Source: JAXGMQ01 sp040768585
GTDB taxonomy: Bacteria > Caldisericota > Caldisericia > JAAYUI01
NCBI GenBank assembly: GCA_040768585.1
Contig: JAXGMQ010000001.1
Coordinates: 1,736,001 to 1,800,000 of the forward strand
Length of the DNA stretch: 64,000 nt
Direction of reading: 5' to 3'
Shown: positions 50,803 to 59,305 of the stretch, piece after piece
Position numbering within the stretch: position 1 is the first letter of the stretch
Layout: every line of letters begins with the position of its first letter
Program-made: the position numbers and the translations under genes
The notes under the pieces: model-generated
Databases searched by the model: none
Seen by the model: only the letters and a program-made list of their open reading frames with translations
What the model was told of the DNA's origin: nothing

Positions 50803-51902
50803 GTGACATATCGGATAAATCTAGATTGTTCAGACTGATTCGTCATGGGTTGACGGACATTCATCGTTTTGAATCGCCTTCTGACGTGTGCAGAGGTCTG
50901 TGTGGAGTCCAGGCGCAGGTGCTAGGAGCTGCCAAGCTTCAGATTGCCGCAAGGTGTCCAGGCGTGACAAAAGAACAGATAGATGCCGCTATCTCAAGAG
51001 AAAAATCAATAATTAAAACATATGGCATGAGGGGGACGCTGCATCTTTTTGCTCTTGATGATGTCAGACTCTTCTCGTCAGCGTTTAGAGAGAGCATTAA
51101 GAAATCGAATTTCAATTGGGCATTGTGGAACCAGTTTGAAGCTGATGACGCAAACAAGATTGGTGAGAGAATCAGAGAGCTGTTGAAGGACGGGGCAAAA
51201 ACCAGGGACGAGATGGCAGATGAGCTAAAGGATGTGATTGACAGGAAATATATCCTCGACCCATGGGGAACGTTCTTCAGGTTTCAATGTCTTCTTGGAC
51301 ACCTTTGCTATGGCGACAACAAGGGCACAAATACGACCTTTACGCTGCTTCATGACTGGGTTGATTGTCCAGATTTTGTCGATGAGGTCGAGGCTCAAAA
51401 CGAGTTGGCCAGACGTTATCTTAAGGTCAATGCCCCCGCAACTCCACAAGACCTCAGATACTGGTTAGGAATCAAGGTATCATCAGCCAAAAAGATTCTT
51501 GAGAGGATAAAGCCAGAGCTGGTTGAGATAAAGCCGAACACCTACGTTTTGGGTGAAGACCTGGATTATTTTATGAGTCTAGAATTCGATACGGAGCATG
51601 TTGCGCTACTGCCGTTTTTTGACGCCTATATGCTCTCGCATGCAGACAAGTCTGAGATGTTGGAAAAAGCTTATTATAAGAGAGTTTACAAACAGGCGGG
51701 GTGGGTGGCTCCAGTTGTGCTTGTTAATGGGAAGGTCATCGGCACTTGGCAGTACAAGGAAAACGCAAAGAGCGTGAAATATACCATAACTACATTTGAA
51801 AAAATTAGCAAAAGACGAAAAGATTCAATTATCTCAAGGATTGAGAACTTTGATAAATACTTTGGAAAAGACGATAAAATCGAATTCACAGTTACTAATT
51901 AA
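50799..51902 (+). CDS. AlkZ-like winged-helix DNA glycosylase (HTH_42)
   Basis: 367 residues from ATG 50799. Belongs to the HTH_42/YcaQ-AlkZ family: LCGVQAQVLGAAKLQIAAR near the N-terminus has the Q-x-Q catalytic motif (Gln38, Gln40), the form found in AlkZ-type glycosylases that remove bulky or crosslinked alkyl adducts. KTYGMRGTLHLFALDDV and RYLKVNAPATPQDLRYWLG (wing/HTH) and the C-terminal LPFFDAYMLSHADK fit the family. Some members are self-resistance enzymes of DNA-alkylating antibiotics; no biosynthetic genes are nearby. Confidence 0.88.
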   Translation: MSDISDKSRLFRLIRHGLTDIHRFESPSDVCRGLCGVQAQVLGAAKLQIAARCPGVTKEQIDAAISREKSIIKTYGMRGTLHLFALDDVRLFSSAFRESIKKSNFNWALWNQFEADDANKIGERIRELLKDGAKTRDEMADELKDVIDRKYILDPWGTFFRFQCLLGHLCYGDNKGTNTTFTLLHDWVDCPDFVDEVEAQNELARRYLKVNAPATPQDLRYWLGIKVSSAKKILERIKPELVEIKPNTYVLGEDLDYFMSLEFDTEHVALLPFFDAYMLSHADKSEMLEKAYYKRVYKQAGWVAPVVLVNGKVIGTWQYKENAKSVKYTITTFEKISKRRKDSIISRIENFDKYFGKDDKIEFTVTN

Positions 51903-51919
51903 TTAGACTTCCTCATCAC

Positions 51920-51948
51920 TTGAAAATAGTATAATAGCAATATATTAT
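51920..51948 (+). promoter_or_regulatory. Promoter of the amidase gene
   Basis: TTGAAA (51920-51925), 17 bases, TATTAT (51943-51948). A second -10-like TATAAT is at 51930. Leader about 50 bases with GGGAGGA before ATG 52008. Confidence 0.5.
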
Positions 51949-52007
51949 ATCTATATCCATTTCAAATGGATGGAAATTATTAATCAAAAGGTAGAGGGAG
52001 GAATTTT

Positions 52008-52835
52008 ATGAATCCAGAATGGATTGTGCTGCATCATTTTGTGTCACCAAATGATGAGGATGTGGGGATACAAAAGAGGAGGCTTAAGGCTGTGTTGTCG
52101 CAAAACCCGGATCCATACCACTACGTTGTTTTCTCGGATGGGTCATGGTGGATGCTCCACAGCCCGACAAAACCAATTGGTCACTGTGGGTCAGATAATA
52201 TCGAGTCATCGAAAAACGGAGCCACCAATTTCAACTCAATTGGGATTTGTGCTATGGGTAATTTCGAAATGGGTAGCATGAGCTCAATTCAAAAAGGAGG
52301 ATTAACAAGGCTTCTTGCCAAGCTTTGTGTTGATTTTGAGATAAACCCAACAAAACAAATCTGTAGGCACTTTGATGTGGTTGGAAGGGGTGTGACGGCG
52401 TGTCCCGGCAGATTCTATCCGTTTGATGAAACCATCAAAAAAACTACTGAGATTGTTAAATCAAGGATTGAGCTGTTCCTTTCGAGTCATGATGCCATCT
52501 TAGGCGGGAAGCCTGTTGAGCTTAATAGTCCACCCCAGGTTTTGTGGGGGAAAGCCATTGTTGGGGCAAGAGATTTTTTGGAAGGTCTGAGCTACGATGT
52601 GATATGGGATCAAAATAATAAGACTGTCACTGCTATAAAAACTGGTTCAATCATCAGTTTATCGCCAGGGAAACCAACAATTTGGGTGGATGGAGCGGAA
52701 AAAGAGATGAGTGAGTATCCCATTAATCTCTGGGGGACTGTGGTCTTGCCTGTAAGGAGCTTCCTTGAGCGTTTAGGGTACTGTGTCAGCTGGGATGAAG
52801 ACAGCAGAAAAATCATAGCTGTTAAAAACTTGTAG
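52008..52835 (+). CDS. N-acetylmuramoyl-L-alanine amidase (Amidase_2) with stalk domain
   Basis: 275 residues from ATG 52008 after AGAGGGAGGA. Residues 1-150 are a PGRP/T7-lysozyme-like amidase: zinc ligands His9 (or His10), His121 in CRHFDVVG and Cys132 in TACPGRFYP; SIGICAMGNFE and YHYVVFSDGSWW also match. Residues ~165-275 are a copper-amine-oxidase-N type stalk domain (WGKAIVGARDFLEGLSYDV; WGTVVLPVRSFLERLGYCVSWD). No signal peptide is present, so export is non-classical, holin-dependent or by lysis, as for phage endolysins. Followed by a bidirectional terminator. Confidence 0.9.
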   Translation: MNPEWIVLHHFVSPNDEDVGIQKRRLKAVLSQNPDPYHYVVFSDGSWWMLHSPTKPIGHCGSDNIESSKNGATNFNSIGICAMGNFEMGSMSSIQKGGLTRLLAKLCVDFEINPTKQICRHFDVVGRGVTACPGRFYPFDETIKKTTEIVKSRIELFLSSHDAILGGKPVELNSPPQVLWGKAIVGARDFLEGLSYDVIWDQNNKTVTAIKTGSIISLSPGKPTIWVDGAEKEMSEYPINLWGTVVLPVRSFLERLGYCVSWDEDSRKIIAVKNL

Positions 52836-52849
52836 TATTTGCTTCAACC

Positions 52850-52898
52850 AATAAAGCCCTGACGCTCTTTCATAAAATCGAGATGTCAGGGCTTTATT
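52850..52898. terminator. Bidirectional terminator
   Basis: AATAAAGCCCTGAC and GTCAGGGCTTTATT arms, 14 bp perfect, around a 21-base loop. Lies between convergent amidase and PQQ-protein genes. Confidence 0.9.
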
Positions 52899-52922
52899 AA
52901 AAAACGAAAGGTAAAGTCCAGT

Positions 52923-55900
52923 TTATTCCTCGTAGTAACTGATTGTCACCTTCTTGGTTTTCTGATCCCATTTGACATCGGCCCCAAAAAGCTCAGAGAT
53001 GAATCTTATTGGAACGAATGTTCTTCCATTTTTAATCTCAGGTGGGACGTCAAGGTACACCTGCTCGTTCCCAATCAGAGCATAGTTTTTGCCGATGTAG
53101 AGGGTTATGTACATCGAACCCCTTGTGATGTAAATCTCCTCAACAGCTTTGTGTTTCGGGTAGAAGTCGACTATGCAACCGAATGCCTCAGAGATGAACC
53201 TGGCAGGAACCATTGTGGTGCCGTTGTTGATATATGGAGGCCAATCCAACTCGTGCGGATTGCCGTTAACCTTTGCTTGCTGTGAACCAATCCAAAGCTC
53301 AATCTCGTTCTTGCGTCGTTCTGTCAGAACAATAACCACACCGACTTCGTCGGTGCCTCCATTGCTCTCAACAATTATCTTGCCGGTATAGGATGTTCCC
53401 TTCGCCATGCCTTCCGTATCGACCATCACCTTGACCATAAGCGGAGCCTTGGAGATATCAAACGATGTTTGCCTAACGGTGAGCCACGGGGTGTCGGGAC
53501 TGACGGCTATTGTTCCGCTGAGCAAACCGCTACCGACGTTTGAGATTGTCAGTATTTGGTCGTATATCTCATCTGGTTGACAGTTGTTGAAGAAAAGTGT
53601 CGGCGGGTCAACCTTGAGAAGTGGTGGTTTTGGTTTTATCTGAACAGAAACTTTGACAATCCTGATTCCTCCGTTGCTTCTTACGAGTATCTCAGCCTCT
53701 GATGTGTCATTCTCTGGGAGCATGGTTGTGTCAATTGTTACTTTCACATTCTGTGGCTCATCGGTAATGCTGAAGTTATCAATTGACAGATTCAGCCAAT
53801 CCACGTTTGGTTCAAGCACTCCCTCAAGCGCTAGGATTCCAGCATTATCAATTGCAAATGTTCCCGTGAGTTGATCACCCCAGTCAACGTCAGTGAAAAT
53901 AAGCTCAGTTGGGTAGACTCGAAGCTTTGGCCCTTCCTGCTTTATCCGCACGGTGACGACAACCTTTGCCGTTCCGCCATTACTCTCGAAGAAGATGTTC
54001 GCCTTGTAGTCACGGTTGTAATTGAGCATGGTGGTGTCTGCTGTGACAATCAGTTTCTTGTGGTTGCCTTCCCACTTGATGTACTCGATGACGCACCAGG
54101 TCGCATCGGATGTTATCTCACCCCTGAGCATGCCTTCGCCTATGTTGTCAATATAGCATTCCGACTCGGAGTATGTTCCCCGCTCAACCGTTCCGAAGTC
54201 AATGAGCTCTGGGGTTACCTGGAGCTTTGGCAAACCAGTTACGGTGAATGTGATAATGACGGTCTCTTTTTCCCCCGTAGTTGTGCAATCCACAAGAACG
54301 GGGACGTTATAGACCTGACCAACCTGCAGTGTGCTCGTGTCGATGGTGCAGATGAAGGTTTTTGGGTCGCTCTGCTGCATGAACTGATCTGAGGAAATCT
54401 CCATGTAAGGGACATTAAACTTAACCTTACCGACAATGTACCCTTCTCCACCATTCCAGACCTTGAACTGTGTCGTTTCTTTCCTTCCCTTTGGAATCTC
54501 GCCAAGGTCAATCTCAATCGGATCGACCATGAGTTTGGCTGCCTCTCCTCGGGTGAAGCAATAAAGATACCCCCTGTCAAATGTGAAGACATACTTGTCG
54601 AATATGGACACTCCACCCCTGCCTGGAGCTGAGAGATTATACTTCCACAGTTCTCTTCCTGTCTCGATATCGATTATCTTGAACCTGGCGTTGCAGCTTG
54701 GGCAGTTTGGTGGGGTGTCGCCTGTGTTGAGATAAATGTAGTTCTCACTGGCTGCCATGCACACCCTCACACCTTGGGGGCCATTATTTCCATAGGCAAG
54801 CTGATATTCCCAGTCAAGCAGAGGGTTGTTTCTGTTGTAAGCGTAAATCATTCCCTGGTCAGAGCCAACAACTATCCAGTCGCCAGAGACGATTGGTGAA
54901 TGAGCGTAAATCTCCGACTGCAACCCGGAACGGCTGGTGTAGAGTTTTGGGTATTTTCGCCAGATTGTGTCGAGAGTGTCTGGGTCGAGTGCCGCGATAT
55001 GATTTTTTGATATCTCTCGTTGTCGCAGATAAATGTTGCCAGAACCAGGCGGCCATTCAATCCTCTCATTGTAAATCTGACTCGTCTTGCCAGCTATTAT
55101 TATCTCATCGTTGTGATAAACAGAGAGGATATCCATCCTCATGTCACCGTAATCTAACCTGTCTACAACCTTGCCGTCTTTGTCACTCAGCGCTACAAAA
55201 ACAGCGCCTGTCAGATATGCTCCAAGCCAAGCCCCATCGAAACTCCCGAGTCCGAGGTGGGAACATGCGATGATGATTCTATCGCCCACCTTTGTTGGTG
55301 ATGCAATAACCGGGGCATCTGGCAGATCGGCAACCCAAACCTCGCTGCCCGTTTCAGCATTGAATTTGTGGAGATACCCTCCTTGAGAATACTGACCGTA
55401 AAGCAAACTGGATGCGACGTAGATATAACCGTCCTGAACCGTTGCCGATGATTCACAGCTTGTGCCTTTGAGTTTCTTCTTCCAAACAACACTGCCGTCC
55501 ATCGAAAGGCAGTGAAGTAGGATGGAGGACTGACCGTCCCTGAGAACACCCGACGAAACACACAGCACCCTCTTCTGGTTTGAGCTTGACGTGTAGATGG
55601 TCGGAGATGCAACCACATCACCGCTCCCAACATCGTACTTCCAGAGAATCCTGCCTGTGAGTGGTTCGAGACAATAAAGATTTCCCGATGAATTATCCTC
55701 GCCGACATCACCAACAAACAGCCTTGGGGTCTCTCCATCCCAGCATGCGACAACATTAGCATAGGGGGATGGTCTGAAGTCCTTCTGCCACAGAAGCCTG
55801 AGTGGAGGGGGCAACTCGGTTTCAGAATATCCAGTATGGTATGCGTTGCCATGCATATGAGTCCATTCGGGAGCAACATTTGACAATGCAAGAATCGATA

Positions 55901-55952
55901 TCGGCGATGCGAGCATCAAAATAACCAATATTGATGTAATCACTTGGCGCAT
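52923..55952 (-). CDS. Secreted PQQ-type beta-propeller protein with Ig-like repeats and stalk domain
   Basis: 1009 residues from ATG 55952; AGAGGTGA precedes it, while the longer TTG-initiated frame (55976) would place the Shine-Dalgarno inside the coding region. Signal peptide: RQVITSILVILMLASPISILA. Propeller residues ~25-480 with blades such as LYCLEPLTGRILWKYDVG and HKFNAETGSEVWVADL. Then four ~95-residue Ig-like repeats of the ASPM/BACON type, e.g. DFGTVERGTYSESECYIDNIGEGMLRG. The C-terminal ~130 residues are a stalk domain (INNGTTMVPARFISEAFG; IKNGRTFVPIRFISELFG). Likely a surface protein of the same assembly as the giant PQQ protein, without cohesin or dockerin. Confidence 0.88.
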   Translation of the reverse strand: MRQVITSILVILMLASPISILALSNVAPEWTHMHGNAYHTGYSETELPPPLRLLWQKDFRPSPYANVVACWDGETPRLFVGDVGEDNSSGNLYCLEPLTGRILWKYDVGSGDVVASPTIYTSSSNQKRVLCVSSGVLRDGQSSILLHCLSMDGSVVWKKKLKGTSCESSATVQDGYIYVASSLLYGQYSQGGYLHKFNAETGSEVWVADLPDAPVIASPTKVGDRIIIACSHLGLGSFDGAWLGAYLTGAVFVALSDKDGKVVDRLDYGDMRMDILSVYHNDEIIIAGKTSQIYNERIEWPPGSGNIYLRQREISKNHIAALDPDTLDTIWRKYPKLYTSRSGLQSEIYAHSPIVSGDWIVVGSDQGMIYAYNRNNPLLDWEYQLAYGNNGPQGVRVCMAASENYIYLNTGDTPPNCPSCNARFKIIDIETGRELWKYNLSAPGRGGVSIFDKYVFTFDRGYLYCFTRGEAAKLMVDPIEIDLGEIPKGRKETTQFKVWNGGEGYIVGKVKFNVPYMEISSDQFMQQSDPKTFICTIDTSTLQVGQVYNVPVLVDCTTTGEKETVIITFTVTGLPKLQVTPELIDFGTVERGTYSESECYIDNIGEGMLRGEITSDATWCVIEYIKWEGNHKKLIVTADTTMLNYNRDYKANIFFESNGGTAKVVVTVRIKQEGPKLRVYPTELIFTDVDWGDQLTGTFAIDNAGILALEGVLEPNVDWLNLSIDNFSITDEPQNVKVTIDTTMLPENDTSEAEILVRSNGGIRIVKVSVQIKPKPPLLKVDPPTLFFNNCQPDEIYDQILTISNVGSGLLSGTIAVSPDTPWLTVRQTSFDISKAPLMVKVMVDTEGMAKGTSYTGKIIVESNGGTDEVGVVIVLTERRKNEIELWIGSQQAKVNGNPHELDWPPYINNGTTMVPARFISEAFGCIVDFYPKHKAVEEIYITRGSMYITLYIGKNYALIGNEQVYLDVPPEIKNGRTFVPIRFISELFGADVKWDQKTKKVTISYYEE

Positions 55953-56007
55953 GTACTTTTCACCTCTTTGATTCAATTACACGTAACCAATGTTTATGGT
56001 TCATGCC

Positions 56008-56035
56008 TTGACATGGGAGCCAATGTTTGGATAAT
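56008..56035 (+). promoter_or_regulatory. Promoter of tRNA-Val
   Basis: TTGACA (56008-56013), 16 bases, GATAAT (56030-56035); transcription would start about five bases before the tRNA. Confidence 0.7.
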
Positions 56036-56046
56036 GGCAAAATCGT

Positions 56047-56121
56047 GGGCGGTTAGTTCAGAGGTAGAACGCTACCTTGACACGGTAGAGGTCAGTGGTT
56101 CGATTCCACTATCGCCCACCA
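56047..56121 (+). tRNA. tRNA-Val (anticodon GAC), CCA encoded
   Basis: 75 bases. Acceptor GGGCGGT pairs with ATCGCCC (one G-T wobble). D stem GTTC/GAAC, anticodon stem CTACC/GGTAG with loop TTGACAC, T stem AGTGG/CCACT with loop TTCGATT, discriminator A and encoded CCA. The YihY gene follows 17 bases later, so tRNA processing may release its mRNA. Confidence 0.97.
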
Positions 56122-56138
56122 TTTCGAAGAAAACAACG

Positions 56139-57131
56139 ATGTCTGATTCCAAGTTTCTTAGATTCCTACTTAAGCCCGTAAGGGTGTTGTTTGAGGCTGT
56201 TCTTGCTTTTGCTGAAGATAATGGTTTCATCCTCTCGTCTTCAGTTTCATATTTCCTTATCCTCGCAATTGTCCCATTTACGCTTTTTGCGATATCTATC
56301 CTTGGTTTGGTCTTGAGTCAACAGGAGTATGCGCAGAAGTTTATCGAAATGCTCACATACCTCGTTGCTAACCCAAAAACCATCGAGTGGTTTGCACTGC
56401 GTATTGAGCCAATTGTTAGCAACATCGGCACCCTCAGTCTCTGGGGAGCTGGAACCTTGCTTGTCGTAACGGGGGGGATGTTTAGAGGGATGGAGTATGC
56501 GATGAACACCGTGTTCAAAGCGCCTCCTCGGGGATTGTTCAAATCCTACGCCGTTGGTATCACGTTCTCCCTCATAATAAATCTGTTGCTCCTTGTCGGT
56601 GTTATTATTTCGCCCATCATGGGATATGCTGCAATTGCTGATACACCACTGTTTCAGAATCTTGTATCGCTTATCCACGGTCTTGCCTGGTTCCTTTCAA
56701 ATCTGTTTTCTTGGTTTGTGTTTGGACTTTTGTGCCTGATTATTTACTATGTCCTACCAAACAAGAAAAAACGCTTTCGTGATGTGCTTTTTGGTGCAGT
56801 CACGGCTGCAGTGCTCTGGAATATTTTAAAATGGCTCTTTGGTCTCTATCTTCAATATTTCTCAACAATCAACCTAATTTATGGAGCCCTGGGAACTGTC
56901 ATCGGTGCGATTATGTGGATGTATATGACCGTCAACATCATCATTTTTGGAGCAGAGATTGCAAAGATTCTAACGAGCAGAGCGGCTGGAGAACCAGCAC
57001 CATCGTTCACTTCTCTCATTCACAAAGCAACCCTGTCGTTTTCTCCAAATATTAAGCGTGGGATAACAGACAGGTTAGAGAGCATAAAAAACAAGCAGAC
57101 CACAAAATCAATTGAGAAAGATAAAGCCTAA
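56139..57131 (+). CDS. YihY/BrkB-family inner membrane protein
   Basis: 330 residues from ATG 56139, the first start after the tRNA gene; a longer upstream frame runs through the tRNA and is not credible. Typical features: FILSSSVSYFLILAIVPFTLFAISIL at the first helix, RGMEYAMNTVFKAPPRGLFK in the middle, VLFGAVTAAVLWNILKWLFGLYL and YGALGTVIGAIMWMYMT near the end. Six TM helices. Formerly named ribonuclease BN, but a membrane protein (putative transporter or virulence factor BrkB). C-terminal ~50 residues are basic and soluble. Confidence 0.92.
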   Translation: MSDSKFLRFLLKPVRVLFEAVLAFAEDNGFILSSSVSYFLILAIVPFTLFAISILGLVLSQQEYAQKFIEMLTYLVANPKTIEWFALRIEPIVSNIGTLSLWGAGTLLVVTGGMFRGMEYAMNTVFKAPPRGLFKSYAVGITFSLIINLLLLVGVIISPIMGYAAIADTPLFQNLVSLIHGLAWFLSNLFSWFVFGLLCLIIYYVLPNKKKRFRDVLFGAVTAAVLWNILKWLFGLYLQYFSTINLIYGALGTVIGAIMWMYMTVNIIIFGAEIAKILTSRAAGEPAPSFTSLIHKATLSFSPNIKRGITDRLESIKNKQTTKSIEKDKA

Positions 57132-57563
57132 AAACCAAAGGTTCTATACAGAATACCGTTAACTTGCATGTTCGAAAAAAAGTAAATCAATAAGACCGTA
57201 AGGCGTGTGTAGCCTACGTATTTTTGTAGATATTGACGGTGGTTACCCTCTGCGTTTTTGAAAAACCAAGGATTACATTAACGACAGTTGAGCGTGTAGG
57301 CATCTCCTTGTTAATCGTTTGTAGTGAAGGAGGTTGCTAGTCTCCTTACCTTCTTCTTTTAGTGGGGGTAATTCCCAAACAAATCAAGTTTGGATATAGA
57401 AAGAGCTAAGTGTCACCAATCGCAAAGCAAACGGTTTGGATATAGATTAATAAAAAGCAGGCAACTCAGAAGTATTCACAATTTCAACAAGAGTAGTCAA
57501 CAAGGAGCGTAGAGACTAGAAATGGATTTTTACTAATGCGCCTAAGAAGTTAGCAAAACCAGA
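57132..57563. other. Convergent spacer with a duplicated hairpin motif
   Basis: 432 bases without a credible gene. Contains GTTTGGATATAGA twice, each at the 3' side of a small hairpin, and GGAGG-x-CTCC around 57331-57345. No tRNA, 6S, SRP or RNase P signature seen. Confidence 0.45.
57375..57446 (+). repeat. Tandem hairpin repeat GTTTGGATATAGA
   Basis: CCAAAC-aaatcaa-GTTTGG followed by ATATAGA (57375-57400) and CAAAC-G-GTTTG followed by GATATAGA (57428-57446). The identical 13-mer starts at 57388 and 57434. Confidence 0.6.
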
Positions 57564-58514
57564 TTAATCGTCCTTTTTTCCAAGCAATCCTGGCAGTTGG
57601 TCTCTGAGGTGAATTTTTGGTGTGAATCCTAGAATGTCTCTTGCCTTTGTTGTGTCGAATTCGTGAGACTCAGCCAGAAGGGCAATAGAGTAGTAGGAAA
57701 CAATAGGCTTTTTCCCAAATGAGAGAAACTGGCATGCGTGGGCGATAGCTTTTGCGACCGTAACAGGAACTTTGATTCCTCTTGTGGATTTTCCCAGAGC
57801 CTCGCAGGCGAGTCGCACAATCTCAGAAGCTTTCATTGGATCTGGCCCTGCGATGTTGAAGACCATCCCATCGATGTCATCCTTTGACATCGCGGCGATA
57901 CAAGCGTCGGTCACATCATCAACATGAACCAAGTGCCAAACCTGGTTTCCCTTGCCGATACTCCTGATGGGGAGACTTAAAACACCCTTTATCTTTTTGC
58001 TGATACCCTTTTTTGGACTTTTGCCGTAAATAGCTGTGGGTCTGAGGGCAACACATTCAATGCCAAAATCCTTGCATCGCTTGAATGTGAGTTTCTCGCC
58101 GTCTTTCTTGGTCTCTCCATAACCCATTCCCCAACCCATGTCGTCAGTCTCTGTTATTGGTGTGTCCTTACCTTTGAGTCCAACGGCTGCCACTGAACTT
58201 ACCTGAACATACCTTTTGACTCCAAGGTGTTTGGCTGCCTCAACCAGTTTTTCCTGCAGGTCGACGTTTACCGGTTTGAGTTGCTCGTAGCTTAAATGCT
58301 CTGAGATGTGACCGATATTATTGATAAAAACATCATACTTTTCGTTTAGACCAGAGAGGATTCCATCGCCATTGAAAGGCTCGATGATGGTTCTGCAACC
58401 ATCAATTGATAATTCTCTCCTGACTGGGCAAAGAACTTCATGCCCCTGTTTTGCCAGTTTCTTTGCTAAATTTGAGCCAACAAGACCAGACGCGCCAGTT
58501 ACGACAATTTTCAT
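57564..58514 (-). CDS. NAD-dependent epimerase/dehydratase (extended SDR)
   Basis: 316 residues from ATG 58514 with GGAGG about ten bases upstream. Rossmann motif GASGLVG (residues 7-13), QVSSVAAVG strand, and catalytic Tyr132-x-x-x-Lys136 in GYGETKKDGE; RPTAIYGKSPK follows. VWHLVHVDDVTDACIAAM and MVFNIAGPDPMKASEIV fit the 3-beta-HSD/sugar-epimerase subgroup. Substrate could be a nucleotide sugar, lipid or flavonoid-like compound; not determinable. Confidence 0.9.
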   Translation of the reverse strand: MKIVVTGASGLVGSNLAKKLAKQGHEVLCPVRRELSIDGCRTIIEPFNGDGILSGLNEKYDVFINNIGHISEHLSYEQLKPVNVDLQEKLVEAAKHLGVKRYVQVSSVAAVGLKGKDTPITETDDMGWGMGYGETKKDGEKLTFKRCKDFGIECVALRPTAIYGKSPKKGISKKIKGVLSLPIRSIGKGNQVWHLVHVDDVTDACIAAMSKDDIDGMVFNIAGPDPMKASEIVRLACEALGKSTRGIKVPVTVAKAIAHACQFLSFGKKPIVSYYSIALLAESHEFDTTKARDILGFTPKIHLRDQLPGLLGKKDD

Positions 58515-58561
58515 GTTTAGAATAACCTCCGAGAGAGAGTATTTTGGATTTGTTTATATAA

Positions 58562-59305
58562 CTACTTTTGAAAAACTGCAATCAATTGTTCGGATGACTC
58601 AGGCTTGAAGGGGGAGCCATCCAGTTTACCATACATACTGATAGAACCATATTTTGATCTTGATGCAAACCTCACAAGGTCTTCTTTTCTAAATGCCATT
58701 ATTTCATTTGTCGATTCAGTCATGTTCCAAAGATCACCCTCTTTCTCTAGCATGAGAACAGAGAGTCTCGAACTGTCCTTGTCCAGGTTAAATACCTTGA
58801 CAAACAGAGTGTTTTCATCAGAGGTATTGATGAGTTCAAATTGTTTCTGTGTCTGGTTCATGAGTCTGTAATTGATGGTTTGAACGATAAGTGTTCCGCC
58901 AATTTTCAGAACTTCTTTTGCATCCTTGAAAAAATCCAGTGCCTGTTTCTGGTCATCAAGGAGTGAGATTATGTTCCCAAGCATCATCACAGAGTCAAAC
59001 GGTTTAGCGGGATGTTTTGCTATATCAAGCATAGAGAGTTGGTTAAATGTGACGTACTCTTTTTCTTTGAGAGCGTTTTGTTTGGCTGCTTTTATGAGTC
59101 TGTCGGATTCATCCATGCCAAACACCTCGAACCCCAATTTCTTGAGTTCGATTGCGTGTCTGCCTGTAGCGCAGCCAACATCAAGCACCTTTTTTGCTTG
59201 GTTCCTCGCGAGGAGTTTCCGCAGGAATGGTATCTCAGCGCTGAGTCTTCTGTCCCAGTCGATGTAGAGGTCGTACTTACTGCCCAGATCGTTGTAGATA
59301 CTCAT
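58562..59305 (-). CDS. Class I SAM-dependent methyltransferase
   Basis: 247 residues from ATG 59305, GGAGG nine bases upstream. Motif I VLDVGCATG (residues 40-48), Asp65 after strand 2 (VFGMDES), motif II FDSVMMLGNIISLL, motif III GGTLIVQTINY. The start lies 29 bases inside the inositol-monophosphatase-like gene, so the two are coupled. Target unknown; Methyltransf_25-like. Confidence 0.88.
   Translation of the reverse strand: MSIYNDLGSKYDLYIDWDRRLSAEIPFLRKLLARNQAKKVLDVGCATGRHAIELKKLGFEVFGMDESDRLIKAAKQNALKEKEYVTFNQLSMLDIAKHPAKPFDSVMMLGNIISLLDDQKQALDFFKDAKEVLKIGGTLIVQTINYRLMNQTQKQFELINTSDENTLFVKVFNLDKDSSRLSVLMLEKEGDLWNMTESTNEIMAFRKEDLVRFASRSKYGSISMYGKLDGSPFKPESSEQLIAVFQK

Noticed and set aside
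55944..56138. N-terminal extension of the YihY protein
   Set aside because: It reads straight through tRNA-Val; the protein family begins at ATG 56139.
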